Below are positions 17,172 through 26,049 of a stretch of DNA of 64,000 nucleotides, piece by piece. The stretch lies in assembly GCF_900187505.1 (NCBI RefSeq), contig NZ_FYDL01000012.1, positions 93,210 to 157,209 on the forward strand. Direction: 5' to 3'. Each line of letters begins with the position of its first letter. The first letter of the stretch is position 1. The notes beneath the pieces are model-generated. The model searched no databases. It had not been told where the DNA came from and was given only the letters and a program-made list of their open reading frames with translations. Source of the stretch: Pseudomonas sp. Irchel s3h17 (GTDB lineage: Bacteria > Pseudomonadota > Gammaproteobacteria > Pseudomonadales > Pseudomonadaceae). A program made the position numbers and the translations under genes.

Positions 17172-17843
17172 ATGATCGATCTCGCAACCTGGAACCTCAG
17201 CATTCCCGTCGGTAGCCCGCCGGCCACCATCGACACCCCTCGACTGGTGAGCGGTTACAAGGATCAATACTTCCACTCCGACACCGGCACCTTGTTCTTC
17301 TGGACACCGGTCACCGGCTCGCGCACCGAAAATGCGATCTACCCCCGCACTGAACTGCGCGAAACCTACAGCAACGGTACGCTGCACAACTGGCTCTACC
17401 CCAACGCCGACAACTCGCTACGCGCCACCCTTGCGGTCAACCAGGTGCCGAGCTCGGGCAAGCTCGTCATCGGCCAGATCCACGCCTACAACAGCCAGAA
17501 GCCGATGGTGAAGGTCGAATACCAGTACAAGACCAGCACCTCGACCGGCAACATCGTGGCCAAGGTGCGTATGCGCCCGGACGACGATGTGGGCCGGGTG
17601 ATCACCATCGCCACCGGGGTCAAACTCGACCGGGAATTCTCCTACCTGATCCATCTCAGCCCCGGCGGGGCCCTGGGCATCAGCGCCGCCGGCTACTCAT
17701 GGGATACCCAGATCAGCGCCACCTGGAGCAACAAGCCGCTGTACTTCAAGGCCGGGGTTTATGTGCAGGACAACACCGGCTACACCAGCGAAGGCGGGAA
17801 AGTGACGTTCAGCAAGCTGGACATTGATCACGATCAAACCTGA
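17172..17843 (+). CDS. alginate lyase, polysaccharide lyase family 7
   Basis: A 223-residue PL7 beta-jelly-roll lyase. The three conserved catalytic-cleft strands are visible: RTELRE (YPRTELRETY), QIH (IGQIHAYN) and YFKAGVYVQ. It cleaves alginate by beta-elimination. The protein resembles PA1167 of P. aeruginosa, starting at the same point (MIDLATWNLSIPVG), which is why ATG 17172 was chosen over 17157 or GTG 17115; none of the three has a strong Shine-Dalgarno box. No signal peptide is visible, so secretion, if any, is not by the Sec route. It is far from the algD biosynthesis cluster and its periplasmic AlgL, and lies next to hipBA. The role is degradation of environmental or self alginate (inference). 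Confidence 0.9.
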   Translation: MIDLATWNLSIPVGSPPATIDTPRLVSGYKDQYFHSDTGTLFFWTPVTGSRTENAIYPRTELRETYSNGTLHNWLYPNADNSLRATLAVNQVPSSGKLVIGQIHAYNSQKPMVKVEYQYKTSTSTGNIVAKVRMRPDDDVGRVITIATGVKLDREFSYLIHLSPGGALGISAAGYSWDTQISATWSNKPLYFKAGVYVQDNTGYTSEGGKVTFSKLDIDHDQT

Positions 17844-17884
17844 GCGCACCCAAACATAAGCTATCGCCATGGAGTTTCGTATAC

Positions 17885-17908
17885 GTTACATTCAGCTATA
17901 AATGTCAC
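17885..17908 (+). promoter_or_regulatory. probable HipB operator overlapping the hipBA -10 element
   Basis: An imperfect inverted repeat, GTTACATT (17885-17892) and AATGTCAC (17901-17908), with one mismatch and an 8-bp spacer. The spacer and right arm contain TATAAA (17897-17902), a good -10 element. The arm-N8-arm layout resembles the E. coli HipB operators (TATCC-N8-GGATA). hipB starts 11 bases downstream. Confidence 0.55.
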
Positions 17909-17919
17909 GGTAACAGAAC

Positions 17920-18171
17920 ATGGACTATTTTCTGCTGATCGCCCGCCTTGGTAACCAGTTACGCGAAAAACGTGTGAACCGTGGCCTGACGCAAGTACAG
18001 CTTGCCGAACTCGCGGGGCTGACACGACACAAAGTCATTGCTGTAGAGAAGGGCACCCTTTCCGTCGGCATGATCGCCTATGCGCGCATCCTGGGCGCTC
18101 TGGATTGTGAACTCACTGTCGTGCCGGCCGTTATGCCGACCCTGGAAGAGCTTGGGGATTTGTTCGAATGA
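17920..18171 (+). CDS. hipB: HipB-type XRE-family antitoxin and repressor
   Basis: An 83-residue protein that is essentially one Cro/C1-type HTH: LREKRVNRGLTQVQLAELAGLTRHKVIAVEKG spans the scaffold and recognition helices. HipB proteins bind and neutralise the HipA kinase and repress their own operon. The end of the gene overlaps the hipA start by four bases (ATGA), so the two are translationally coupled, the standard order for hipBA. The base composition is less GC-rich than the neighbours, in keeping with accessory DNA. Confidence 0.88.
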   Translation: MDYFLLIARLGNQLREKRVNRGLTQVQLAELAGLTRHKVIAVEKGTLSVGMIAYARILGALDCELTVVPAVMPTLEELGDLFE

Positions 18172-19367
18172 AAATGACCTCCCTCAAAGTCAGTACGCCA
18201 GAGGGGAATAGCGGCAGGATTCTCACCCATGCCGAGGGTTTCACTTTCCGTTATCACGAAGATGCATTGCCCGGAATGGCAATCAGTTTGTCGATGCCCG
18301 TACGACCTGACGAGTTTCGGCGGCGTGAACTGCACCCTATTTTTCAGATGAACCTGCCAGAAGGCTATGTACTGGAGCAACTGCGCAATCGCCTGGCTAA
18401 AACCGTAAATGTCGATCCGATGCTGCTACTGGCACTTTCCGGCAGCACTTCGCCCATCGGCAGAGTTCAGGTGCGCTCTGATGCGGTTGACACCTTGCTG
18501 GGGGAGCAACACTTTCCGGGAGAAAAACTCGACGAGATTCTGACGTGGGACGGCACGGAAGATATCTTCGCTGGCATTCTTGATCGCTACATCCTCCGGG
18601 CAGGCATTTCAGGTGTACAACCCAAGGTGCTGGTGCCGGAACGGCAGGAAACCGGGTTACCACGGATGACGTCTAAAACCTCGGACCTGATTATCAAAAG
18701 TGGCCGAGACGAATTTCCCGGCCTGGCGATCAACGAGTTCCTGTGCATGTCCATTGCAAAGGAGGCGGGCATTCCCGTTCCGCCGTTTTACCTCTCCGAT
18801 AATGCCAAGCTGTTTGTCATGCGTCGCTTTGATCGCGACGACCAGCTCAACCCGATTGGTTTTGAGGACATGGCGGCGTTGATGGGGCTTTCGGCCGATC
18901 AGAAGTACAGCAAGAGTTATGCAGCAATCGCCAAGGCGGTTCGTGTGTTCTGCCCGGCAAAACATCAGCGGTCTTCCCTTGATCAACTCTTCGACAGCGT
19001 GGCCCTGAGTTGCATTGTCGGAAATGGCGACGCTCATTTGAAGAACTTCGGTTTACTCTATTCCGAGCCGACGCAACGCGATGCGCACCTGGCACCGGCC
19101 TACGACATCGTCAATACCACGGCCTATATCCCAGAGGATGTTTTGGCGCTGGACCTGGCGGGTAACAAGTCAATGTTTGCCTCGCGGCAAGGATTACTGG
19201 AGTTTGCGCACACCTGCGAGGTCGAGCAGCCCAAGGAGCGCATCCAGCGATTGCTTGCTGCGCTTGAAGTGGTGCTTGAGCGTTATCCCCAGCATCGGGA
19301 ACGGGCACCTCATGTGGTCAGTGCCATTGCGCAAGCCGCGGCGCCATTTACCCTGACTTTTGGGTAG
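18168..19367 (+). CDS. hipA: HipA-family serine/threonine kinase toxin
   Basis: A 399-residue HipA: an N-terminal couple_hipA domain (residues 5-105) and a C-terminal kinase. Kinase landmarks are the Gly-rich loop AGISGVQPKV (145-154), the ATP-contacting Lys177 (LIIK), catalytic Asp288 in GNGDAHLKNF and metal-binding Asp312 in APAYDIV. HipA proteins phosphorylate aminoacyl-tRNA synthetases, halting translation and producing persister-like arrest. In E. coli HipA the autophosphorylated Ser150 lies in this loop; here that position is Gly146 and a Ser sits two residues later (S148), a Gly-Ile-Ser form. All catalytic residues are intact, so an active toxin is expected. No separate HipS-like small gene is present. 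Confidence 0.9.
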   Translation: MKMTSLKVSTPEGNSGRILTHAEGFTFRYHEDALPGMAISLSMPVRPDEFRRRELHPIFQMNLPEGYVLEQLRNRLAKTVNVDPMLLLALSGSTSPIGRVQVRSDAVDTLLGEQHFPGEKLDEILTWDGTEDIFAGILDRYILRAGISGVQPKVLVPERQETGLPRMTSKTSDLIIKSGRDEFPGLAINEFLCMSIAKEAGIPVPPFYLSDNAKLFVMRRFDRDDQLNPIGFEDMAALMGLSADQKYSKSYAAIAKAVRVFCPAKHQRSSLDQLFDSVALSCIVGNGDAHLKNFGLLYSEPTQRDAHLAPAYDIVNTTAYIPEDVLALDLAGNKSMFASRQGLLEFAHTCEVEQPKERIQRLLAALEVVLERYPQHRERAPHVVSAIAQAAAPFTLTFG

Positions 19368-19400
19368 CTTTTATCGCGCAGCCTACTTTTAATTTATCCC

Positions 19401-19432
19401 AACAAAAAAACGCCTCTCGGCGTTTTTTTGTT
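19401..19432. terminator. bidirectional rho-independent terminator
   Basis: A perfect 14-bp inverted repeat (AACAAAAAAACGCC / GGCGTTTTTTTGTT) with a TCTC loop. It has A- and T-tracts on both sides and so serves both hipA (plus) and fba (minus), whose ends face each other. Confidence 0.92.
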
Positions 19433-19454
19433 AGTACGGCTTAACGCTAAAGGC

Positions 19455-20519
19455 TTAGTTGACCTTGGCGTTCAGCTCACCTTTCAGGTAACGCTGGTAC
19501 ATCGCTTCCAGGGAGATCGGCTTGATCTTCGAAGCGTTGCCGGCAGTACCGAAGGCTTCGTAACGCGCGATGCACACGTCACGCATGGCGGTCACGGTGG
19601 CGCCGAAGAATTTACGCGGGTCGAATTCGCTCGGGTTGGTGGCCATCAGGCGACGCATTGCGCCGGTGGATGCCAGGCGCAGGTCGGTGTCGATGTTGAC
19701 CTTGCGCACGCCGTGCTTGATGCCTTCGACGATTTCTTCAACCGGCACGCCGTAGGTTTCCTTGATGTCGCCGCCGTACTGGTTGATGATCGCCAGCCAT
19801 TCTTGCGGAACCGAGGAAGAACCGTGCATCACCAGGTGGGTGTTGGGGATGCGCTTGTGGATTTCCTTGATGCGGTCGATAGCCAGCACGTCGCCGGTCG
19901 GTGGCTTGGTGAACTTGTACGCGCCGTGGCTGGTGCCGATGGCGATGGCCAGGGCATCGACCTGGGTGCGCTTGACGAAGTCAGCCGCTTCTTCCGGGTC
20001 GGTCAGCATTTGGCTGTGATCCAGAACGCCTTCGGCGCCGATGCCGTCTTCTTCACCGGCCATGCCGGTTTCCAGCGAACCCAGGCAGCCCAGCTCGCCT
20101 TCGACCGATACGCCACAGGCGTGAGCCAGGGCGACGGTTTGCTGGGTCACACGGACGTTGTAGTCGTAGTCGGTCGGCGTCTTGCCGTCTTCACCCAGGG
20201 AGCCGTCCATCATCACCGAGCTGAAGCCCAGCTGGATGGAGCGCTGGCAGACGTCAGGGCTGGTGCCGTGGTCCTGGTGCATGCACACCGGGATGTGCGG
20301 GAATTCTTCGATCGCCGCCAGGATCAGGTGGCGCAGGAATGGCGCACCCGCGTACTTGCGGGCGCCGGCCGAAGCCTGGACGATCACCGGAGAGTCAGTC
20401 TTGTCAGCGGCTTCCATGATGGCGCGCATCTGCTCAAGGTTGTTGACGTTGAAGGCTGGAACGCCGTAGCCGAATTCGGCTGCGTGGTCCAGCATCTGGC
20501 GCATGCTGATAAGTGCCAT
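19455..20519 (-). CDS. fba: class II fructose-1,6-bisphosphate aldolase
   Basis: A 354-residue zinc-dependent aldolase that interconverts fructose-1,6-bisphosphate with dihydroxyacetone phosphate and glyceraldehyde-3-phosphate. Visible are the zinc-ligand segment CMHQDHGTS, the second zinc/phosphate segment [10 protein letters not shown], and [12 protein letters not shown] with the third His; the N-terminus [27 protein letters not shown] is that of the Calvin-cycle/Pseudomonas subtype. It is the last gene of the minus-strand block tkt-epd-pgk-lipoproteins-fba. In pseudomonads lacking phosphofructokinase it works mainly in gluconeogenesis and the Entner-Doudoroff-linked cycle. Terminated by the hairpin at 19401. 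Confidence 0.97.
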   Translation of the reverse strand: MALISMRQMLDHAAEFGYGVPAFNVNNLEQMRAIMEAADKTDSPVIVQASAGARKYAGAPFLRHLILAAIEEFPHIPVCMHQDHGTSPDVCQRSIQLGFSSVMMDGSLGEDGKTPTDYDYNVRVTQQTVALAHACGVSVEGELGCLGSLETGMAGEEDGIGAEGVLDHSQMLTDPEEAADFVKRTQVDALAIAIGTSHGAYKFTKPPTGDVLAIDRIKEIHKRIPNTHLVMHGSSSVPQEWLAIINQYGGDIKETYGVPVEEIVEGIKHGVRKVNIDTDLRLASTGAMRRLMATNPSEFDPRKFFGATVTAMRDVCIARYEAFGTAGNASKIKPISLEAMYQRYLKGELNAKVN

Positions 20520-20693
20520 TGTGTGTGTCTCTCCCGGTTGAGGGTCGTTAATCGTGCAAGCCTGCCGTAGCAGCGGCTGCTATTCAAGTTATTGCAGATC
20601 GGGGGTAAAGCCCGGCCTGCGAATTCGGTACTGCTTCAATCTCAAGCGCTACACAGGACTCCTGTGGGAGCGCGGTGAGTCAGATCAATCCTG

Positions 20694-21029
20694 TTACTGC
20701 GCTTTACAACCGCGACCGATCAGGTCATTGGTGGCGACCCAGTACACCAGGCCTTCCTCACCTTTGACGTGAAACGCCAACTGGTCGTCGCTGTACAGCG
20801 AACCAGAGCCCGCTGGGTCGAGCTTCAAGCGGTGAACCTGATCATCGCCAAGCCGTACATCAACGGCGCTGCGCGTGGTGTCGGTGTACCGCCAGTGCAC
20901 GGGTGCCTGACTGTCACAGACCCAGTCGGTCCAGCTGTCCGATGGCGCAGAAGCAGACGACGCAAACGGGTTCAAATTGGCGCAACCGGCAAGTACTGCC
21001 AGCCACGCCACGGCGATCAAGCCTTTCAT
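20694..21029 (-). CDS. MliC-family lipoprotein
   Basis: A 111-residue lipoprotein: signal sequence MKGLIAVAWLAVLAGC with lipobox LAGC, then a domain (residues 40-110) with the WVCDSQAPV...VDVRLGDDQVHRLKL...GSLYSDDQLAFHVKGEEGLVYW pattern of MliC/PliC-type C-type lysozyme inhibitors. The start is set at the signal-sequence Met, not the longer in-frame reading. It lies in the gap between pgk and fba with another small lipoprotein, the same arrangement as the PA0553-PA0554 region of P. aeruginosa as I recall it. The lysozyme-inhibitor role is inferred from the domain only. The 174-bp gap to fba holds a half REP (CCTGTGGGAGCG at 20661) and no gene. Confidence 0.75.
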   Translation of the reverse strand: MKGLIAVAWLAVLAGCANLNPFASSASAPSDSWTDWVCDSQAPVHWRYTDTTRSAVDVRLGDDQVHRLKLDPAGSGSLYSDDQLAFHVKGEEGLVYWVATNDLIGRGCKAQ

Positions 21030-21088
21030 CCATCTTCCTCGGCTGGCGGCATACGCCGACAGCACTGGGCGTTGTTGAATCAGACCCG

Positions 21089-21310
21089 TCAAGGACAACC
21101 CTGTTCCCTGGCGGGTGTGTGCGTCTCGTATTTATCCAGGCCATCAGGCCCGGAACGCTTGTTGAGCACGGGGTTGGTTTCCGCCTGCCAGTCGGCCTGG
21201 TAGCAGCCTTTTTCCGGCGCACCGGCACCCGGCTCCGGCGCGGCCGTGGGACTACTCCCACAGCCGGCCAGTACACCCGCCGCGATCAATATCGCTAACG
21301 TCTTGACCAT
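21089..21310 (-). CDS. small lipoprotein of unknown function
   Basis: A 73-residue protein: hydrophobic signal MVKTLAILIAAGVLAGC with lipobox LAGC, then a short Pro/Ala-rich linker and a mature part with two Cys (GCYQADWQAE and the C-terminal EQGCP) that could pair. A strong AAAGGAG lies before the start at 21310, which decides against longer upstream readings. It follows pgk by 34 bases and is probably cotranscribed with it. I do not recognise a domain. Position in a glycolytic operon is conserved in pseudomonads, but no link to sugar metabolism is evident. Confidence 0.75.
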   Translation of the reverse strand: MVKTLAILIAAGVLAGCGSSPTAAPEPGAGAPEKGCYQADWQAETNPVLNKRSGPDGLDKYETHTPAREQGCP

Positions 21311-21344
21311 GTCCACACTCCTTTGCCTGGCCAACAGGTGGCCC

Positions 21345-22508
21345 TTAGGCTTTTGCCCGGCTTTCCAGGACTTCAACAGCGGGCAGCACCTTGCCTTCGA
21401 CGAACTCGAGGAATGCGCCGCCGCCGGTAGAAATGTAGGAGATTTGCTCGGCAACGCCATATTTATCGATGGCCGCCAGGGTGTCGCCACCACCGGCAAT
21501 GGAGAACGCCGAACTGTCGGCGATGGCCTGGGCCAGGACCTTGGTGCCGTTGCCGAACTGGTCGAATTCGAACACGCCGACCGGACCGTTCCAGAGGATG
21601 GTGTTCGACGACTTCAGCAGCTCAGCGAACTGCGCGGCGGTTTGTGGGCCGATGTCCAGGATCATGTCGTCTTCAGCCACGTCAGCGATCAGCTTGACGG
21701 TCGCGACGGCGCTTTCAGCGAACTCCTTGGCAACCACTACGTCGACCGGCAGCGGCACGCTGACTTTGGCGGCGATGGCGCGAGCGGTGTCCAGCAGGTC
21801 CGGCTCGTACAGGGATTTGCCCACCGGGTGACCGGCAGCGGCCAGGAAGGTGTTGGCGATACCGCCGCCCACGATCAGCTGGTCGCAGATCTGGCTCAGG
21901 CTGTTGAGCACGTCGAGTTTGGTCGAGACCTTGGAGCCGGCAACGATGGCGGCCATCGGCTGTGCCGGGGCACCCAGGGCCTTGCCCAGTGCATCCAGTT
22001 CGGCTGCCAGCAACGGACCCGCCGCGGCGACTTTGGCGAACTTGGCCACGCCATGGGTCGAACCCTCGGCACGGTGAGCGGTACCGAAGGCGTCCATCAC
22101 GAACACGTCGCACAGGGCGGCGTATTGTTGGGCCAGCTCGTCGGCGTTCTTTTTCTCGCCCTTGTTGAAGCGCACGTTTTCGAACAGCACGATGTCGCCC
22201 GCTTTCACGTCGACACCACCCAGGTAATCAGCTACCAGCGGCACTTCGCGGCCCAGGGCGCGGCTCAGGTAAGCGGCGACGGGCGCCAGGCTGTTCTCGG
22301 CCGAGAACTCGCCTTCGGTCGGACGGCCCAGGTGCGAGCAGACCATCACGGCCGCGCCTTTTTCCAGGGCCAGCTTGATGGTCGGCAGCGAAGCCAGGAT
22401 ACGCGCATCGCTGGTGACTACACCGTCCTTGACTGGGACGTTGAGGTCTTCGCGGATCAATACGCGCTTACCTTGCAGATCGAGGTCGGTCATCTTCAAC
22501 ACGGTCAT
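21345..22508 (-). CDS. pgk: phosphoglycerate kinase
   Basis: A 387-residue Pgk, which transfers phosphate between 1,3-bisphosphoglycerate and ADP. Signatures: the N-terminal [15 protein letters not shown] (family RVDLNVP), the substrate-binding SHLGRPTEG, the nucleotide-site segment [13 protein letters not shown] (family GGAKVSxK) and the C-terminal [12 protein letters not shown]. The start at ATG 22508 has AGGAAG upstream. It lies 25 bases after epd on the same strand, indicating one operon. Length is normal for bacterial Pgk. Confidence 0.97.
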   Translation of the reverse strand: MTVLKMTDLDLQGKRVLIREDLNVPVKDGVVTSDARILASLPTIKLALEKGAAVMVCSHLGRPTEGEFSAENSLAPVAAYLSRALGREVPLVADYLGGVDVKAGDIVLFENVRFNKGEKKNADELAQQYAALCDVFVMDAFGTAHRAEGSTHGVAKFAKVAAAGPLLAAELDALGKALGAPAQPMAAIVAGSKVSTKLDVLNSLSQICDQLIVGGGIANTFLAAAGHPVGKSLYEPDLLDTARAIAAKVSVPLPVDVVVAKEFAESAVATVKLIADVAEDDMILDIGPQTAAQFAELLKSSNTILWNGPVGVFEFDQFGNGTKVLAQAIADSSAFSIAGGGDTLAAIDKYGVAEQISYISTGGGAFLEFVEGKVLPAVEVLESRAKA

Positions 22509-22533
22509 GGGTCGCACTTCCTGTTAGCTCTAT

Positions 22534-23589
22534 TTAGAGAGCAGGTTGTTTAATCGCTGTTTGCAGATAGTGTTCTGCAACATCCAGCATTCGGTTGGCA
22601 AAACCCCATTCGTTGTCGAACCAGGCCAGTACGTTCACCAGCCTTGGGCCGGAAACGCGGGTCTGACTGGCATCGACGATCGCCGAATGTGGGTCATGGT
22701 TAAAATCACAGCTGGCGTGAGGCAGCTCGGTGTAAGCCAGCAGGCCCTTGAGCGGACCGCGGGTGGCGGCCTCGCGCAGGATCCGGTTGACCTCGCTAGC
22801 GTCAGTGTCGGTCATGGTCTGCAGGGTGATGTCCAGGCAAGACACATTGACCGTCGGCACGCGTACGGCTTTGGCCTGAATTCGTCCGGCAAGTTCCGGC
22901 AACAGGCGCTCGATGCCTCTCGCCAGACCAGTGGACACCGGGATCACCGACTGGAACGCCGAACGGGTGCGGCGCAGGTCTTCGTGGTGATAGGCATCGA
23001 TCACCGGCTGGTCGTTCATCGCCGAGTGGATGGTGGTGATCGACACATAGTCCAGGCCAAAGGCCTGATCCAGCAAGCGCAGCAGCGGCACGCCGCAGTT
23101 GGTGGTGCAGGAGGCGTTGGACACCAGCAACTCATCGCCGGTCAGGCAATCCTGGTTCACGCCATAGACGATAGTGGCGTCGACATCCGCCTCGCTGGCC
23201 ATCGGCTGGGAAAACAGCACTCGCGGCGCACCGGCGTCGAGAAACCGCTGGCCATCGGCACGGGTGTTGTAGGCACCGGAACATTCGAGCACCAGGTCGA
23301 CACCAAGCGACGCCCAATCGATGCCTTCGGGGGTGGCACTGCGCAGGACCTTCACGCAGTCGCCATTAATATGCAGACAATCGCCATCGACCTTCACCTC
23401 GCCGGGGAACCGGCCGTGGGTGGAGTCGAAGCGTGTCAGGTATTCGATGCTGGCCATGTCGGCCAGATCGTTGATCGCGACAATTTCAAACCCAGCCGCC
23501 GAGCCTCGCTCAAACAACGCACGCAAGACGCAACGACCAATCCGGCCGTAGCCGTTGAGTGCAACTTTGTAGGGACGCGGTTGAGGCAT
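22534..23589 (-). CDS. epd: erythrose-4-phosphate dehydrogenase (GAPDH family)
   Basis: A 351-residue GAPDH-fold enzyme with the Rossmann motif NGYGRIGRCVLRAL and catalytic Cys in SNASCTTNC. The position between tkt and pgk is that of epd in pseudomonads, where the enzyme oxidises erythrose-4-phosphate to 4-phosphoerythronate, the first step toward pyridoxal 5'-phosphate. Assignment as Epd rather than glycolytic Gap rests on this neighbourhood and on overall similarity I recall; substrate choice is not certain from motifs alone. The start chosen at 23589 gives MPQPRPYKVALNGYG. Confidence 0.85.
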   Translation of the reverse strand: MPQPRPYKVALNGYGRIGRCVLRALFERGSAAGFEIVAINDLADMASIEYLTRFDSTHGRFPGEVKVDGDCLHINGDCVKVLRSATPEGIDWASLGVDLVLECSGAYNTRADGQRFLDAGAPRVLFSQPMASEADVDATIVYGVNQDCLTGDELLVSNASCTTNCGVPLLRLLDQAFGLDYVSITTIHSAMNDQPVIDAYHHEDLRRTRSAFQSVIPVSTGLARGIERLLPELAGRIQAKAVRVPTVNVSCLDITLQTMTDTDASEVNRILREAATRGPLKGLLAYTELPHASCDFNHDPHSAIVDASQTRVSGPRLVNVLAWFDNEWGFANRMLDVAEHYLQTAIKQPAL

Positions 23590-23641
23590 GGGGTTCTCGA
23601 TAATACGCAGCCAGACGAAATTCTCTTGTGCAACACCCCCC

Positions 23642-23741
23642 TGTAGGAGCGAGCGTGCTCGCGAAAAACGTGAGGGCAACGCGATTATCCAGATAGCACG
23701 CGTTATCGTTAACGTTCATCGCGAGCACGCTCGCTCCTACA
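23642..23741. repeat. 100-bp REPIN (TGTAGGAGCGAGC family), copy 1
   Basis: Ends are TGTAGGAGCGAGCGTGCTCG and its reverse complement. In the reverse orientation the whole 100 bp, including the interior ACGTTAACGATAACGCGTGC, matches the element at 37441-37540 at about 90 of 100 positions counted by eye. It separates tkt from epd. Confidence 0.92.
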
Positions 23742-23778
23742 TGGGGATTGCGGTGGTCATGAAACCACCGCGTCGTGC

Positions 23779-25776
23779 TTAGTCTTCCAGCAGCTCTTCA
23801 GCCTGACCCAGGATGTTTTCCAGGGTGAAACCGAACTCTTCGAACAAGGCTGGCGCAGGCGCCGACTCGCCGTAGGTGGTCATGCCGATGACGCGGCCTT
23901 CCAGGCCCACGTACTTGTACCAGTAGTCCGCGTGGGCGGCCTCGATGGCGATACGGGCGCTGACCTGCAACGGCAGGACCGATTGCTTGTAGCCCGCGTC
24001 CTGGGCATCGAACACGCTGGTGCACGGCATGGAAACCATGCGCACCTTGCGGCCCTGTTCGGTCAGTTTGTCGAAGGCTTGAACAGCCAGGCCGACTTCC
24101 GAACCGGTAGCGATCAGGATCAGCTCAGGCTCGCCCGCGCAATCCTTGAGCACGTAGCCACCGCGGTTGATCAGTTCGATCTGCACCGCATCACGGGTTT
24201 GGTGCTGCAGGTTCTGACGCGAGAAGATCAGGGCCGAAGGACCGTCTTTACGCTCCAGGGCGCACTTCCAGGCCACTGCCGACTCAACCGCGTCGGCTGG
24301 ACGCCAGGTGTCGAGGTTCGGCGTGCAGCGCAGGCTGGCCAACTGTTCGATTGGCTGGTGCGTCGGGCCGTCTTCGCCCAGACCGATGGAGTCGTGGGTG
24401 TAGACGTGGATCACACGCTGCTTCATCAGGGCGGACATGCGCACTGCGTTGCGGGCGTATTCCATGAACATCAGGAAGGTCGCGCCGTAAGGCACCAGGC
24501 CGCCGTGCAGGGCAATGCCGTTCATGATGGCGGTCATGCCGAACTCGCGCACGCCGTAGTACATGTAGTTGCCGCTGGCATCTTCAGCCGTGACGCCCTT
24601 GCAACCTTTCCACAGGGTCAGGTTGGAACCGGCCAGGTCAGCCGAGCCGCCGAGGAACTCAGGCAGCATCGGACCGAACGCGTTCAGGGCGTTCTGGCTG
24701 GCTTTACGGCTGGCGATGGTTTCGCCTTTGGCAGCGACTTCAGCGATATAGGCCGAGGCTTTTTCGGAGAAGTCAGCCGGCAGATCACCGCTCAGACGAC
24801 GAACCAGTTCATTGGCCAGCTCAGGGAATTCGGCAGAGTAGGCAGCAAAACGCTGGTCCCACTCGGCTTCGGCAGCTCTACCGGCTTCCTTGGCGTCCCA
24901 TTCGGCATAGATGTCGGCCGGAACTTCGAACGGACCGTGATTCCACTTCAGTGCAGCGCGGGTCAGGGCGATTTCCGCGTCACCCAGTGGGGCGCCGTGG
25001 CAGTCTTCCTTGCCCTGCTTGTTCGGCGAGCCGAAGCCGATGGTGGTCTTGCAGCAGATCAGCGTCGGTTGCTCGCTTTTGCGTGCAGTTTCGATGGCGA
25101 TCTTGATCTCTTCGGGATCGTGACCGTCAACGTTGCGGATCACTAGCCAGTTGTAGGATTCGAAGCGCTTCGGGGTGTCATCGGTGAACCAGCCTTCGAC
25201 TTCGCCGTCGATGGAGATGCCGTTGTCATCGTAGAAGGCAATCAGCTTGCCCAGGCCCAAAGTGCCGGCCAGGGAGCTGACTTCGTGGGAAATGCCTTCC
25301 ATCATGCAGCCATCACCCAGGAACACGTAGGTGTGGTGATCAACAATGTTGTGGCCAGGACGGTTGAACTGTGCCGCCAGCACTTTCTCGGCCAGGGCAA
25401 AGCCCACCGCGTTCGCCAGGCCCTGGCCCAGTGGGCCAGTGGTGGTTTCAACGCCCGGGGTGTAGCCGAGTTCCGGGTGGCCCGGGGTGCGGCTGTGCAA
25501 TTGGCGGAAGCTTTTCAGGTCATCGATCGACAGGTCGTAGCCAGTCAGGTGCAGCAGCGAGTAGATCAACATCGAGCCGTGACCGTTGGACAGCACGAAG
25601 CGGTCACGGTCGGCGAAGGATGGATTGCTCGGGTTGTGCTTGAGGTAGTCACGCCAAAGTACTTCGGCGATATCCGCCATACCCATAGGGGCACCGGGAT
25701 GGCCGCTGTTGGCTTTTTGCACGGCATCCATGCTGAGTGCACGAATGGCGTTGGCACGCTCACGACGGCTGGGCAT
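23779..25776 (-). CDS. tkt: transketolase
   Basis: A 665-residue thiamine-diphosphate enzyme moving two-carbon units between pentose-phosphate and glycolytic sugars. The TPP-binding motif begins [13 protein letters not shown] and ends in [11 protein letters not shown]; the N-terminal [18 protein letters not shown] and the pyrimidine-domain [16 protein letters not shown] are standard. The start at ATG 25776 is preceded by AGGAG; the longer reading frame upstream is non-family sequence. It heads the minus-strand sugar-phosphate block and is divergent from the ArsR-methyltransferase/metK operon, as in P. aeruginosa. Confidence 0.97.
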   Translation of the reverse strand: MPSRRERANAIRALSMDAVQKANSGHPGAPMGMADIAEVLWRDYLKHNPSNPSFADRDRFVLSNGHGSMLIYSLLHLTGYDLSIDDLKSFRQLHSRTPGHPELGYTPGVETTTGPLGQGLANAVGFALAEKVLAAQFNRPGHNIVDHHTYVFLGDGCMMEGISHEVSSLAGTLGLGKLIAFYDDNGISIDGEVEGWFTDDTPKRFESYNWLVIRNVDGHDPEEIKIAIETARKSEQPTLICCKTTIGFGSPNKQGKEDCHGAPLGDAEIALTRAALKWNHGPFEVPADIYAEWDAKEAGRAAEAEWDQRFAAYSAEFPELANELVRRLSGDLPADFSEKASAYIAEVAAKGETIASRKASQNALNAFGPMLPEFLGGSADLAGSNLTLWKGCKGVTAEDASGNYMYYGVREFGMTAIMNGIALHGGLVPYGATFLMFMEYARNAVRMSALMKQRVIHVYTHDSIGLGEDGPTHQPIEQLASLRCTPNLDTWRPADAVESAVAWKCALERKDGPSALIFSRQNLQHQTRDAVQIELINRGGYVLKDCAGEPELILIATGSEVGLAVQAFDKLTEQGRKVRMVSMPCTSVFDAQDAGYKQSVLPLQVSARIAIEAAHADYWYKYVGLEGRVIGMTTYGESAPAPALFEEFGFTLENILGQAEELLED

Positions 25777-25984
25777 CGCTGATCTCCTGCGGATTCTGAA
25801 TCGAGAGTGAATAAAACGGAACGGAAAAAAGGCGAGCATTTTCCCTCAGCGGACAGCCTCGGGGCAATGACAGATAGTCGATATGGCAGGTTTTTCCTGT
25901 GGATATCTGCGTATTGGTCAGGTGAAACCTTTCCGCGTTTCGTTTGTAGAGTAAGGTCCGGCCTGGGAAGTGCCATCTATCGAG

Positions 25985-26008
25985 CAATATCAAAACTTTT
26001 TGATATTG
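25985..26008. promoter_or_regulatory. 24-bp perfect palindrome, probable ArsR-type operator
   Basis: CAATATCAAAA (25985-25995), a 2-bp centre CT, then TTTTGATATTG (25998-26008). It lies four bases upstream of a weak -35 (TTGCGG 26012-26017) paired with TAGACT (26035-26040) for the downstream ArsR-family gene, and within the divergent gap shared with tkt. An AT-rich palindrome in this place is what an autoregulating ArsR dimer would use; binding is inferred. Confidence 0.65.
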
Positions 26009-26049
26009 ACCTTGCGGTGCTTTCGACGCGTGACTAGACTGCCAGCCTT

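Noticed and set aside
20661-20672. Half REP sequence (CCTGTGGGAGCG) between fba and the MliC-like gene
   Set aside because: Too short and lacks an inverted partner, so not listed as an element.
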